Shown: positions 35,801 to 49,643, numbered from the stretch's first letter. The stretch is 64,000 bases of DNA from Ricinus communis (GCF_019578655.1 NC_063259.1:3088001-3152000); one strand, 5' to 3'. The notes: a model not told the origin generated them from the letters alone. Program-made: numbers and translations.

Positions 35801-38599
35801 GATATTTATGAATATGAGAAAATAAACCCGTATGCGGTATATATTTTTGAGTATGAGAAGATAAACCCGTAAAATGGGTATCTTTATGAATATGAGAAAA
35901 CAAGCCCGTAGAGGGTATACCGTGATATAAGAGAAACAACCTCGTAGAGGTATATTTGAAATATTAGAAACAATCCCAAGAGGTATATTTATGAGTATGA
36001 GAAAACGACCACGTGAAAGTGTATATTTATGAGTATGAGAAAATAAACTGCACGGGGGTATATTTATGAATTGAGGAAGCAACCTAGTAAGGGATATCTT
36101 TATGAATATGAGAAACAATCCCCATGGGACATATTTGTAAGTGTTGAAATCAACAAAATAGTTATATTTATAAGTATGAAAACAACCCCATAAGATGGGT
36201 ATATTTGTGATAGTAAGAGAAAATACCCATAAAAGGGTATCTTTATGAATATGAGAAAACAACCCAGCCAGGAAGGGTGTATCAATATGACAAAGTAACC
36301 CCGTAAGAGTGGTATATTTGTAAATATTAGAAAATGACCTTACATGAGGGGTATATTTGTGAGCATGAGAAAATAACCCTGTAAAAAGAGTATATTTATG
36401 AATATCAGAAAAAAAACACGTACGAGGGGTATATTTGTGAGTATGAGAAAGCAACCCAATAAAAAGGTATATGCATGAATATGAGAAGACAACCGCGTAA
36501 GAGGGGTATATTTCTAAATATTATAACACAATCCCGTAACTGGGTATATTTGTGAGTTTGAGAAAACAACTCCTTAAAAAGGGGTATATTTTTTAATATG
36601 AGAAATAACCTCGTAAGAGGGGTATATTTGTCAGTATGAGAAAACAACCTCGTAAAAAAGGGTATATTTATGAGTATGATAAAACAACCCCGTACGAGTA
36701 TATATTTGTGAGTATGAGAAAATAACCCCGTAAAAAGGGTATCGTTATAAATATGAGAAAACAACCCCCTTTAAGGGGTATATTTAAGAGTATGAGAAAG
36801 TAACCTCGTAAGTGAGGTATATTTGTATATATTAGAAAACAACCCCATAAGAGGTTGTATGTGTGAGTATGAGAAAATAGCCCCATAAAAAGAATATATT
36901 TATGAGTATGAGAAAACAAACTGGTACGAGGGGCATATTTGTTTGTATGAGAAAGCAACCAAGGAAAAGCGGTATAGTTACGAATATGAGAAAAAAAACC
37001 CCATAAGAGGGGTATATTCTTAAGTATGAGAAAATAATTCCGTAAAAAGGGCATCTTTATGAATATGTGAAAACAACCCCGTATAAGGGGTATATTTGTG
37101 AGTATGAGAAACAACCTCACAAAAAGAGTATATCTATGAATTTAAGAAAACAAATCCGCACGAGGGGTATATTTGTGAGTATGAGAAAGCAACCCAATAA
37201 GAAGGGTCTGTTTATGAATATGAGAAAACAACCTCCAAGAGGAGTATTTTTTTGAGTATGAGAAAACAATTCCATAAAAGTGGTATATATTTTATTATGA
37301 GAAAATAACCACGTAAGAGGGGTATATTTGTAAATATTAGAAAACAATCCCACAAGAGGGGTATATTTGTGAGCATGAGAAAATAACCTGTAAAAAGAGT
37401 ATATTTATGAATATGAGAAAACAAACACGTACGAGGGGTATATTTGTGAGTATAAGAAAGCAACCTAGTAAAAAAGTTATATGCATGAATATGAGAAAAC
37501 AACCCCGTAAGAGGGGTATATTTCTAAATATTAGAACACAATCCTGTAACTGGAGTATATTTGTGAGTTTGAAAAAATAACCCCTTAAAAGGGGGTATAT
37601 TTTTTAATATGGGAAAACAACCTCGTAAAAGGAGTATATTTGTAAAAATTACTTAACAACCCCGTAAGAAGGGTAAGTTTGTGAGTATGAGAAAACAATC
37701 ACGTAAAAGGGGTATATTTTTTAATATGAGAATGCAACCCCGTAAGAGGGGTATATTTGTAAATATTAGAAAATAATGCCGTAACAGTGGTATATTTGGG
37801 AGTTTGAGAAAAACCTTATAAAAGGGGTATATTTATGAGTTTGTGAAAAGAGTATATTTATGAATTTGAGAAAACAAACCAGTACGAGGGGTATATTTGT
37901 GAGCATGAGGAAGGAATCTAGTTAAAGTGGTATATATATAAATATGAGAAAATAACATCATAAGATGAGCATATTTGTGAGCATGAGAAAACAACCCCGT
38001 AAAAAGGGTATATTTATGAATATGAGAAAACAATCCCGTAAGAGAGGTATATATGTGAGCATGAGAAGAACCCCATAAAATGGTATATATATTAACATGA
38101 GAAAATAATTTCGTAATGGGAGTATATTTGTAAATACTAGAAAATAACCCCGTAAGAGGGGTATAGATGTGAGTATGAGACAATAGCCCCGTAAGAAGGG
38201 TATATTTGTGAGTATGAGAAAAGAACCCTGTAAAAAGGGTATCTTTATGAATATGTGAAAATAACCCGTATGAGGGGTATATTTGTGAGTATGAGAAAGC
38301 AACCGTAAGAGGGTTATATTTGTAAATATTAGAAAACAGCCCCATAAGAGGGACATATTTATGACAATGAGAAAGCAACCCCTTAAAAAGAGTATATTTG
38401 TGAATAAGAGAAAATAAATACGGGGTATATTTTGTGAGTATGCGAAAGCAACCCAGCAGAAGGGGTATATTTATGAATATGAGAAAACAACCCTGTAAGA
38501 GGAGTATATTTTTTAGTAAGAGAAAACAATTCAGTAAATGGGGTATATTTTTTAATATGAGAAAACAACCCCGTTAGAGGGCTATATTTGTAAATATTA

Positions 38600-41500
38600 G
38601 AAAACAACCCCTAAGTGAGGTATATTTGTAAATATGAGAAAAGAGTGAAAAGGATTTTATTTTTTAATCTGAGAACTCAACCTCGCAAGAGGGTTATATT
38701 TGTAAATAGTAGAAAACAATCCCGTAAATGGGGTATATTTATGAGTATGAGGATAGAACATCATAAGAACGGTATATTAATAAGTATGAGAAAATAAGCC
38801 CGAAAAGAAGGGTGTATTTATGAATATTACAAAACAACCCCGTACAGGGTATACATTTGTGAGTATGTGAAAGCAACCCCGTAAGAGGAGGTATATTTGT
38901 AGGCATTAGACAACAACTCATAAGAGAGGTATATTTGTGAGAATGAGAGAATAACCCCGTAAAAAGTGTATATTTATGAATATGAGAAAATAAACCTATA
39001 CAAGGGGTATATTTGTGAGTATAAGAAAGCTACCCAGTTAAAGGGGTATATTTATGAATATGAGAAAACAAACTGTAAGAGGGTTTTATTTTTTAGTATG
39101 AGAAAATAACTCAGTAAAAGGGTATATTTTAATATGAGAAAATAACCCCGTAAGAGGAGTATATGTGTAAATTTTGAAAACAACCCCGTAAGAGGGGTAT
39201 ATTTGTGAATATGAGAAAAGAGCCCAAGGAAAAGGATTTTATTTTTTAATATGAGAACACAACCTCGTAAGAGGGTTATATTTATAAATAGGAGAAAACA
39301 ACCCAGTAAATGTGGTATATTTATGAGTATGAGGAAACAATATCATAATAAGGGTTTATTTATGAGTATGAGTAAATAACCTAGAAAAAGGGATATCTTT
39401 ATGACTATGAGAAAACAACCCCGTATGAGGGGTACATTTGTGAGTATGTGAAAGCAACAATGTATGAGGGGTATATTTATAAATATTAGAAAACAAACCC
39501 TTAAGAGGGGTATATATGTTAGTATGAGAAAATAACCCCGTAAAAAGAGTATATTTATGAATATGAGAAAACAAACCCGTACAATGGGTATATTTATGAG
39601 TATGAGAAAACTACCCAGTAAAAGGGGTATATTTATGAATATTAGAAAACAACCATGTAAGTGGGGTATATTTTAATATGAGAAAATAACCCCGTAAGAG
39701 AGGTATATTTGTAAATATGAGAAAACAATCCCGTAAGAGGAGTATATTTATGAATATAAGAAAAGAACCCTATGAAAAAGATTTTATTTTTTAATATGAG
39801 AACATAACCTCATAAGAGTTATATTTGTAAATAGTAGAAAACAACCCCGTAAATGGTGTATATTTGTAAGTATGAGGAAACAACATCATAAGAAGAATAT
39901 ATTTCTGAGTATAAGAAAATAACCCCGAAAGGGTATGTTTATGAATATGAGAAAAGAATCCCGCATGAAGGGTACATTTGTGAGTATGTGAAAGCGACCA
40001 AGTAAGAGGGGGTATATTTGTAGGTATTAAAAACAACCCTATAAAAGCTATATTTGTGAGTAAGAGGCAACAACGCTGTAACGAAGTGGATATTTATGAG
40101 TACGAAAAAATAAATCTGTTCGAGGGGTATGTTTCTAAGTATAAGAAAAGAAACCCGTAAAAAAGCTATCTTTATGAATATGATAAACAACCGAAGGGTT
40201 TATTTTTGAAGTTTAGAAAATAATCTGTAAAAGGGTATATTTTTAAATATAAGAAATCAACCCGGAATAAGGGTATATTTGTAAGTACCATAAAATAACC
40301 CCGTGAAAGTATATTTATGAATATTGCAAAAACAACCCCGTAAGAGGGGTATATTTGTGAGTATGAGAAAACAACCCCATAAAAGGTGTATCTTTTAATA
40401 TGAGAAACAACCTCGTAAGAGGGATATTTTTGTAATTATTAGAAAACAAGCCCGTAAGAGGGGTATATTTGTCAGTATGAGGAAACAACCTCGTAAAAGA
40501 GGTATATTTATGAGTGTGAGAAAACAACCTCGTAAAAGAGGTATATTTGTAAGTGTGAGAAAACAACCACATGCGAAGGTATACTTGTGAGTATGAAGAA
40601 ACAACCCCGTAAAACAAGATCGTTATGAATATGAGAGAACAACATCCTATGAGGGGTATATTTGTGAGTATGAGAAAGGAACCTCGTAATGGAGGTATAT
40701 TTGTATATATTAGAAAACAACCCCATAAAAGGGTTGTATGTGTGAATATGAGAAAATAGCCCTAGAAAAGAGTACATTTATGAGTATGAGAAAAAAACTG
40801 GTACAAGGGGTATATTTGCTTTGTATGAGAAAGCAACCTAGGAAAAGCGATATAGTTATGAATATGAGAAAAAGAACTCTGTAAGAGAGGTATATTTTTA
40901 AGTATGAGAAAATAATTATATGAAAAGGGCATCTTTATGAATATGTGAAAACAACCCCGTATGAGGGGTATATATGTGAGTATGAGAAAGAACCTCATAA
41001 AAAGAGTATGTTTATAAATTTAATAAAACAAACTCAGATTGTGGTATACTTTGAGTATGAGAAAGCAATTCCATAAAAGTGGTATATATTTTAATATGAG
41101 AAAACAACCACGTAAGAGGGGGCATATTTGTAAATATTAGAAAATGACCATGTAATAGGGAGTATATTTGTGAGTATGAGCAAACAACCTTGTAAATGGG
41201 TATATTTGTCAAGTATATGAGAAAACAACCTCGTAAAAAGGCTATCTTTATGAATATGGGAAAACAACCCTGTATGAGGGTTATATTTGTGAGTATGTGA
41301 AAGCAACTCCGTAAGAAGGCTATATTTGTAAATATTAGAAAATAACCCCGTAAGAAGGACATATTTGTGACTATGAGAAAATAATCCCGTAAAAAGAGTA
41401 TATTTGTAAATAAGAGCAAACAAATCCATACGAGGAGTATATTTGTGAGATATGAAAGCAGCCCAAGAAAAGAGGTATGTTTATGAATATGAGAAAACAA

Positions 41501-44500
41501 CCCTGTAGGACGGGTATATTTATAAATATTAGAAAGCAACCCATAACTAGGGTATATTTATGAGCATGAGAAAACAACCTCATAAAAAGGGTATATTTAT
41601 GAGTTTGAGAAAACAACCCCATAGAAAGGGTGTCGTTATGAATATGAGAAAACAACCCCGTGAGGGGTATGTTTATGAGTATGTGAAAGCAACCTCGTAA
41701 GAGGGGTATATCTATAAATATTAGAAAATAACCGTATAAGAGGGATATGTTTGTGAGTATGAGAAAATAATCCCATAAAAAGGGTATATTTATGAATATG
41801 AGAAAACAAACCCGTACGAGGGGTATATTTGTGAGTGTGAGAAAGCTATTGAGTAAAAAGGGTACACTTATGGATTTGAGAAAACAACCCCGTAAGAGGG
41901 GCATGATTGTGAGTATAAGAAAACAACCACGTGAAAATAGTATATTTTGAGTTTGGAAAACAAACCCGTACGAGAGTATATATGAATTTGAGAAAGCAAC
42001 CTAGTAAAAGGGATATCTTTATGAATATGAGAAAACAACACCGTAAGCGGGGTATATTTTTAGTATGACAAAACAATTTCGTAAAAGGGGTATATTTTTT
42101 AATATGAGAAAACAACCCCGTAGGAGGGGTATATTTGTAAATGTTAGAAAACAACCTGCAGAGGGAAGAAAACAACCTAGAGGGATTGTATAATATTAGA
42201 AAACAGCCCGTAAGAGGGGTATATTTGTGAGTATGAAAAACAACCTCGTAAAAGAGATGTATTTATGAGTATGAGAAACCAACCCCATAAGAGGGTTATA
42301 TGTTTAAGTATGGGAAAATAACCCCATGAAAAGAGTACATTTATGAGTATGAGAAAACAAAATGTACGAGGGGTATATTTATTTGTATGAGAAAGCCGGT
42401 ATAGTTATGAATATGAGAAACAACCCTATAAGAGGGTTATGTTTCAAATATGAGAAAATAATTCCGTAAAAACGGCATCTTTATAAATATGTGAAAATAA
42501 CCCGTATGAGGGGTATATTTGTAAGTATGAGGAAACAACCCCACAAAAAGAGTATATCTATGAGTTTAAGAAAACAAACCCGTACGAGTGGTATATTTGT
42601 GAGTATGAGAAAGCAACTCAATAAAAGGGAGTATGTTTATGAATGTGAGAAAACAACCCCGCGAGAGGGGTTTTTTAGTATGAGAAAACAATTCCATAAA
42701 AGTGGTATAAATTTTAGTATGAGAAAATAACCACATAAGAGGGGCATATTTGTCAATATTAGAAAATAAGCCTATAATAGGGGTGTATTTGTAAGTATGA
42801 GAAAACAACCCTGTAAGTGGGGTATATTTATGAGTATGAAAAGGCACCCGTAAAAAGGTTATCTTTATAAATATATGAAAACAAACCCGTATGAGGGGTA
42901 TATTTGTGAGTATGAGAAAGTAACCCCGTAAGAGAGCTATATTGTAAATATTAAAAAATAACCCCGTGAGGGGGACATATTTGTGACTATGAAAAAACAA
43001 CCCCGTAAAAAGAGTATATTTGTGAATATGAGAAAACAAATCCATATGAGGGGTATATTTTTAGTATAAGAAAGCAACCCAAAAAAGGGGTATGGTTATG
43101 AATATGAGAAAACAACCTTATAAGAGGTTTATTTCAGTATGAGAAAACAATTTAGTAAAAATGGTATATTTTTAATATTAGAAAACAACCCCGTAAGAGG
43201 GTATATTTGTGAATATGAGAAAGGAACCCCATGAAAAGAATTTTATTTTTTAATATGAGAACATAACCTAGTAAGGGGGTTATATTTGTAAATAATAGAA
43301 AACAACCCCGTAAATGTAGTATATCTATGAGTGTGAGGATACAACATCATAAGAATGGTATATTTATGAGTATGAGAAAATAACCCTAAAAGAGGGGCAC
43401 TTTTATGAATATGACAAAACAACCCCGTCTGAGTGGTACATTTATGAGTATGTGAAAGAAACCTCGTAAAAGGAGGTATATTTGTAGGTATTAGACAACC
43501 CCGTAGGAGAGGTATATATGTGAGTATGAGAAAATAACCTCACAAAAGGAGATTATATTTATGAATATGAGAAAACAAACCCATACAATGGATATATTTG
43601 TGAGTATGAGAAAACTACCTAGTAAAAAGGGGTATATTTATGAATATGAGAAAACAACCATGTAAGAGGGCTATATATTTTAGTATGAGAAAAAAATTAA
43701 GTAAAAGGGGTATATTTTTTAATATGAGAAAATAACCCCGTAAGAGGGGTATATTTGTAAATATGAGAAAACAACCCCTTAATAGGGGTATATTTGTGAA
43801 TACAAGAAAATAATCCGGTGAAAAAGATTTTATTTTTTTAATATGAGAACACGACCTCGTAAAAGGGTTATATTTATAAATAGTAGAAAACAACCTTGGA
43901 AAGGTGTATATTTATGAGTATGAGGAAACAACATCATAAGAAGAATATATTTATGAGTATGAGAAAATAACCCCGAAAGGGTATGTTTATGAATATGAGA
44001 AGAAAACCCCATGAAGGGTACATTTGTGAGTATGTGAAAGCGGCCAAGTAAGAGGGGGTATATTTATAGATATTAGAAAATAACCCCGTAAGAGACATAT
44101 ATTTGTGAGTAAGAGACGATAACGGCTGACAAGTGGATATCTATGAGTACGAAAAAATAAATCCGTACGAGGGGTATGTTTCTCAGTATAAGAAAATAAA
44201 CCCGTAAAAAAGCTATCTTTATGAATATGATAAAACAACCCCGTAAAGGGGTTTATTTTTGAGTATGCGAAATCAATTCCGTAAAAGGGTATATTTTAAA
44301 TATAAGAAATCAACCCGGAATAAGGGTATATTTGTAAGTATGAGAAAACAACCTCGTATGAGGGGTATATTTGTAAATATTGCAAAACCAATCCCGTAAG
44401 AGGGGTATATTTATAAATATGAAAAAACAATCCAGTAAAACGGTGTATTTTTTAATATGAGAAATAAGCTCGTAAGAGGGATATATCTGTAAATGTTGGA

Positions 44501-45270
44501 AAGGAATCCCGTAAGAGGGGTATATTTATTAGAATGAGAAAACAACCTCGTAAAAGAGGAATATTTATGAGTATGAGAAAACAACCTCGTAAGAAGATAT
44601 ATTTGTGAGTGTGAGAAAACAACCCCGTGCGAGGGGCATAATTCTGAGTAAGAGAAAATAACCATGTGAAAAGAATTATAGTTTTTAATATGAGAGAACA
44701 ACCTCGTAAGAGGAGTATATTTGTAAATAATATAAAACAACCCGTAACAGGGGTGTATTTATGAGTATGAGAAAACAACCTTGTGTGAGGGTTATATTTG
44801 TGAATATGTGAAAGCAACCCCGTAAGAGGAGGTATATTTGTAGGTATTCGAAAACAACCCCGTATGCGAGGTATATTTGTGAGTAAGAGACAACAACGCT
44901 GTAACAAGTGGATATTTATGTGTAAGAAAAAATAAATTTGTACGAGGGGTATGTTTTTTAGTATAAGAAAACAAACCGTAAAAAGCTATCTTTATGAATA
45001 TGAAGAAACAACCCCATAAAGGGGTTTATTGTTTAGTATGAGAAAACAATTCTATAAAAGGGTATATTTTTAAATATAAGAAATCAACCCGAAACAAGGG
45101 TATATTTGTAAGTATGAGAAAAGAATCCCGCGAAAGGGTTATACTTTTTAAGATGAGAAAACAACCTCGTATGAGGGGTATATTTGTAAATATTGTAAAA
45201 CACAACCCAGTAGGAGGGGTATATTTGTGAGTATGAGAAAACGACCCTATAAAAGGTATATTTTTTAATA
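38600..45270 (+). repeat. Higher-order repeats of about 550-585 bp (14-15 monomers)
   Basis: A marker monomer with GATTTTATTTTTTAATATGAG and a following ACACAACCTCGTAAGAGGG box recurs at about 38651, 39236, 39780, 43243 and 43825. A second marker (GTGAGTAAGAG, CAACAACGCTGTAAC, then GTACGAGGGGTATGTTT) recurs at about 40060, 44110 and 44880. It also appears beyond the inserted element at about 51485, showing that 51080-51788 is a continuation of this block. Confidence 0.7.
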
Positions 45271-45274
45271 TGAG
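45270..45274 (+). repeat. Target-site duplication, left copy (ATGAG)
   Basis: ATGAG stands immediately before the LTR start TGATGTG and is repeated at 51080-51084 after the LTR end. Removing the element and one copy restores a normal satellite monomer (TTTTTTAATATGAGAAACAAC). Confidence 0.95.
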
Positions 45275-46712
45275 TGATGTGTGCGACTTGTGTTAGCTAC
45301 AATCTAAGGCAGTGTACCTATCTATGCAGTCTAGCACTAATGGCGAGTATCAAGGTCGTATTCCTCGGGAAAGTGAAAGCCCAGAGTTACTCCTTTGTTC
45401 TTTGTTATATTAACCAAAGATGAGTGATGAATAATTTCTAAACTAACTAATAGCTACAAGCTAATTTCTAAGGGAGATGCAGGAGTAATTGATAACTAAA
45501 ATAACCAAGGCAAGAAAGCAAACCCAAAGGGAACCTAAACTAGTTGGCAATCAAACAAATGAGAAACGATTGGTGAGTCTAATTATGCTACCCGTGGACG
45601 AATTCTTAACCGAATTTGGTTTCTCTCTCGAGATAATCCAATTCCTAAACCTAATAACCTAAAGTTGGAATCTCTTCCAAACGATTGATTCATAAATTAG
45701 CATTAAGCTTTAATTCGCCTCTATTAAGCTTTGTTAATTCTTAATCCGGCTAGTTAATTATCCTTATCTCTAAGCGATTATTAACCAGTTCTTGCTATTC
45801 AAAATTTCAATTGCCAAATGGACTTCTTAATCACACAAAGCAATCTAAACACACAATTCACAATGTCTCATGAATAATGCATTATCTTATTAATAGTGAA
45901 AGCAAGAAGAATACAAAACTAACCCAAACAATCAAATAATATAATACTAAGCCAACATAGTAAAGAAATCCCAATGGATTTAATCAATCTAGCTAATCAT
46001 GTTCATTATCAAAATCCATAAGAATTCAATTACACCAATGAGTAAAGGCAGAGAAAACCCGATTACACCCTTGGATGAGAGTAAACAGCCCCAATTCCTC
46101 TTGCTCGAATTGAATCGATTCTTGTTCCTCTTGCTCGATTTGAAAACCAATCAATGAACCTCGCCCAATCTTCAATCTTTGAAGGGAATCCGATTGAAAC
46201 CTTGATCCAAGTCTCCTTTCCCTTGGTTCCATTCGAGAACCCTTAGAGAGAAATATTAGGGTTTGGGACGTTCTCCCCGCTCTATTTTTCTTTCCTCTCT
46301 TCTTTCTTTTAATTAATTCTCCACATTGCCGCCACGGCCGTGTTCTGGCCGTGTTGGGGACACCACAGTGTGTTCCTATCAGTATTACTCTCATGGCCGT
46401 AGTGCTCCACTAGAACTACTTTTTCTTTGATGTTTGATGCGAACACGGCCGTGTTGGTGCTCAGTGTTGGAACACGGCGGTGTTAAAACCAACCACAAGG
46501 CGTTCGACTTCCTCATGCTCATACTTAGCTTGTTTCGGCAGCTTCGGCTTCCAATTATGCTCCAATTCTTCCCTTTATCATCCTTTGACTTCTTTTGGAC
46601 CTAATGCACATAAACAGACGCATAGGGTGAGTGTTTGGACCAATTCACATCCAAATGTCCATAAAATCAATCTTAAAAACCTCATTTAGATGTGTGTATT
46701 TTACGCACATTA
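45275..46712 (-). mobile_element. 3' LTR of element E2 (1438 bp)
   Basis: It starts TGATGTGTGC and ends GCACATTA. The partner LTR ends GCACATCA, so a C-to-T change spoiled the terminal CA here. TGATGTG and CACATCA form short inverted ends. GC-rich words with CACGGCCGTG symmetry lie at about 46330-46490, including a perfect 14-base palindrome at 46442-46455. The ORF at 46026-46394 lies wholly in the LTR and has no recognisable domain, so I do not treat it as a gene. Confidence 0.93.
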
Positions 46713-46728
46713 AATAACCCCACACTTA
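46713..46728 (-). promoter_or_regulatory. Polypurine tract of element E2
   Basis: The minus strand reads TAAGTGTGGGGTTATT and abuts the 3' LTR. Position and sequence match the plus-strand primer of Athila and Tat elements. Confidence 0.85.
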
Positions 46729-48222
46729 GCTCATTGCTTATCCTCAAGCAATCAAAAGTAAAATAAGGAAAATAAACCACTAAGGAACAACACTTAAACT
46801 GATAAACAAGCTAGAGAGCTCCTGTACATTTCCTCAACAAGCGTAAGTTAAACAAAAAGGAACGAAGCAATCAATTCAAGTATCACAACCAAGATGCCAA
46901 TAATTCGTAAAATACTGTCTCAGCAAAAGTATTCAGAACCAACTCCTCACCAGATTCACTCTAAATCACTCAAAGTGTTTAAAGGGTAGTGTTTAATCGC
47001 TCAATGCATCAACTATTGCCTTACTTACTATATGCTTGCTCTTAAATCCTACTCCTACCACTTATGGAGAGTCAACAACCATGTCAAGAGGTCTTTATAA
47101 GGGTTGTAATGGGGATTAGGTAGGGGTAGGTAAATTTGGTAAGAGTTGAACCTATGGTGTTCTGCAATGAAATACATGACCTGTACACAAGCCACAATGA
47201 TAACAAGGGGTAAGCAATGGACAGTAGTCCAAGGTGGGAAATAGGAATCAAGTCAAAATGTTTAGCTCACTTACTTTCTTTCTTTTCATCACCTTTCCTT
47301 CTTATTCTTCTATTTATTTTTTTTCTTTTTTTTTCATAAGGTACATTCACATAATAGAGTGAATTTCTTTTGGATTGAAGAAAGCTGCTATAAGATTCCA
47401 CACTATTCCCAAGACAAAAATTCCCAATAAAAACAACTCATGTGCAGAATCATAACCCAAAGCAAAATAAAACTAAGTGGTAATGGAATATGATAAAAAA
47501 ATGGTGAAAGAAGGGGTTATCTATAGAATCAATAAACGAATGAAGGCTATTTGGCTAGAATGAAAAACCTAAGTGCCTCTATCATACCAAAGTGTTAAAC
47601 TCTCTTTGTGGCCCTCATAAGCATTACCGAGCAAGTTCTAAAAGTAAAGACAGTAATTGGCACTCTCAACCAAGGAATAAATACAAGCATATAAAGTGTA
47701 TGCTTACAATTTAGGCTCAATTTCTCACAAGTGCGCTTTTGAGTAGGTTCCAAACAAAAATCATCAAAACAGAATTAAATAAACCAAAGCAACTTAGTGC
47801 AAAACCCAAACTAATTATCTTACATTCTTTCGCAAGACTCAACACTATCGGTTTTACCCGATCACATAGACATAAACAGGATTTCAAAATCAAGTCAACA
47901 GTAAGAGCATCGAAACAAAGTGAAAAGATTTTAAAATTTTAAAAAAAATTGCACAAAGAATAAACAAATAACTAAGATGAGATAAATATCACCCACCCCA
48001 CACTTGAAGGACACACTGTCCCTAGTGTACAAAATATAAGAAATGAAAAAGGAAAAAAAAAAGTTAATACTGCCCTGACTATGGCTCCAGAGTGAAAAGA
48101 GGTGCATCATCAGGGATATCAGGGCGTTGGCTAGTCTGTGGTAAAGGAGTGGCTGCAAATAATAAAATTAAGAATTAAAATCGAAACTAAAACAAAAATT
48201 AAATAAAATATGAAAACTAAAA
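46729..48222 (-). mobile_element. Long non-coding 3' region of element E2
   Basis: About 1.5 kb lies between the last coding remnant and the polypurine tract. It has AT-rich sequence with T-rich runs near 47320 and no supported ORF; the 67-codon frame at 47739-47942 and similar ones are chance frames. Patches are shared with 9156-10189, so it is a family feature rather than captured host DNA. Long 3' non-coding regions are usual in the Athila and Tat groups. Confidence 0.75.
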
Positions 48223-48450
48223 CTAATAAAATGTTTCAAAACAAAAGGTTAAAATATTAGAGTTTAAAGATAAAAATTGGGGTGCCTCCCAAATGCGCTT
48301 CTTTTTAATGTGATGAGTCTTCTTAGCTAGACTCATGGTGAAAAGCAAACGGGCGTGATCGAAGACCATCCATCCTTCTTCCAAGCAAATGGCTTCAAGT
48401 ATCCGCTTAGAGGGATAATCGTCAATTTCCTCTTCCCGACTGTCAAGCAA
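48223..48450 (-). pseudogene. Terminal tail ORF of element E2
   Basis: Seventy-five codons overlap the end of the linker ORF in another frame. The C-terminal part has SLAKKTHHIKKKRIWEAPQF, which parallels the KKKGFWKAFPY tail left in E1 near 4870. The shared tail straight after the pre-reverse-transcriptase linker suggests that both elements descend from one deletion that removed the polymerase and integrase domains. No catalytic motif is present. Confidence 0.45.
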
Positions 48451-48821
48451 GCTGGCAGTATGATGGGAAAAACTTGCTCCTCATATAATTGCACGTAGTC
48501 ATGATGCTCTAGGGGCTCTTCTAATTTGAAAGCTGAAGTTTCACCAATTGGAAGGATCGACGGTTGGGCAATTTCTTCAGGAACATCAATGGTTTTCTCT
48601 AGTCCTTGGCTTGGTTCACTTGCTAGAAAAAACTCGAGCTCCTCCAAGACTTCTTCATTGGATAACTCGTGCTCATCTTCCATCATCGAAGGGACTTGTG
48701 GAAAATCCACCAAAAATTCCTCTAACTGCAACTCAACATCATCAACTGTACATTCCTGTTGGTAGTCTTTCAGAGGGATCATGTTTGCCTCTTCTTTTTC
48801 TGGTTCTATCTCCATGTTCAA
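48333..48821 (-). pseudogene. Fused gag-pol linker ORF of element E2, protease deleted
   Basis: This is an open frame of 162 codons. Residues 1-21 end in NMIPLKDYQ, equivalent to IPLREYQ of the E1 gag linker. Residues 22 onward (VDDVELQLEEFLV, then EDEHELSNEEVLEELEFFLA) match the acidic stretch after the E1 protease. Residues about 85-130 (KLEEPLEHHDYVQLYEEQ, then VFPIILPACLT) match the linker before reverse transcriptase. Relative to E1 about 690 bp (roughly 5362-6052) is missing, including the whole protease, yet this frame stays open across the join. Whether the product was ever useful is unknown. Confidence 0.65.
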
Positions 48822-49480
48822 AGAGTCATCCTGTCAAACATAATAGATAACCCAAAAAAATTCTCACCTGAACGCAAAGTGACGGCGCTCAAGTGTTCCT
48901 TGGATTTAGTAGCATTTGATGGAGTTCCCAATTGCTCTTCAGCTAGTAACTTGAAGATTAAGCCTACTTAATGCTCTATGTTGTTAATCGAGGCTTGTTG
49001 ATCTTCAAGTATCCTCTCTGTTTATTGGAATCTATCCTCAAGACTTGCAATAAACCTCATCATCAGCTCCTCTGACATTAACTCTTCACCTTGAGTTGAT
49101 GGTGCAAGATTAGGCTGTTGAAATTCTGGTGGTTCTTAGCCATCTAAGCTCCATCCAAAGGGTGAATGAATGCTCAACTCTTGATTGTAGGTGCTTCCAT
49201 ACGAGTCATTTGGCCAACTTCCCATATAATTCATCTACTCATAGTTATAAGAATAATGAGCAACATCACTATAAAATGGACAATCATTACTCAAATGTAA
49301 ACCACAACAAAATTCACAAAAAACTTGAGATGAAAGGATAGGAGTGGAGAGTTGATCGGTAGCCCTGCAAAACGATTCCACTCGAGCTTCTAAAGATGCA
49401 TGGGTATCCCAATTTTTAGAACTCTCTTGGTTCCTAATCCCATTTTCCAACGTGTCATACAAAGAGTTTAGCATTGAACC
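48822..49480 (-). pseudogene. gag: Gag remnant of element E2 with zinc knuckle
   Basis: The open part 49474-49235 encodes MLNSLYDTLENG, then CEFCCGLHLSNDCP, a CX2CX3HX4C knuckle of the kind found in Athila gag. Homology continues downstream with SEELMMRF, RILEDQQASINNIEH and VTLRSGE, broken by stops after RFQ and IEH. The N-terminal Retrotrans_gag core seen in E1 (6885-7190) is absent, so only the nucleocapsid and linker half remains. Confidence 0.75.
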
Positions 49481-49619
49481 TCCTTATCATCCACTATCTG
49501 AATCATAAACTTAACTAAATAAATATGTACAAACAAAACAGAAATAAATATAAATAAAAATAAAAATAAAAAAATGGCTAAATTAACAAATAGCAAATTT
49601 CACTCTAGTTTTCAAATAT

Positions 49620-49637
49620 TCCCCGGCAACGGTGCCA
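49620..49637 (-). promoter_or_regulatory. Primer binding site of element E2 (tRNA-Asp type)
   Basis: The minus strand reads TGGCACCGTTGCCGGGGA, six bases inside the 5' LTR. It differs from the recalled plant tRNA-Asp complement at one base. It is better preserved than the E1 site. Confidence 0.9.
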
Positions 49638-49643
49638 AAAACT

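Larger units (their letters stand above)
26476..45274 (+). repeat. 39-bp satellite array, block 5 (plus orientation, largest)
   Basis: This holds about 480 monomers without interruption. A recurrent cassette is ATGAATATGAGAAAACAAAC with CCGTACGAGGGG, then a GTGAGTATGAGAAAGCAACC monomer with an AGTAAAAGG box, then a further ATGAATATGAG monomer. It appears many times from about 34560 to 43620. Degenerate patches occur at about 35900-36290 and 42150-42200. From about 38600 the block is built of 550-585-bp higher-order units. The last monomer is split at 45274 by the element at 45275-51079. Confidence 0.97.

Noticed and set aside
46026..46394. A 122-codon minus-strand ORF
   Set aside because: It lies entirely within the E2 3' LTR. 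The other LTR keeps only a shorter, diverged version (50356-50556).
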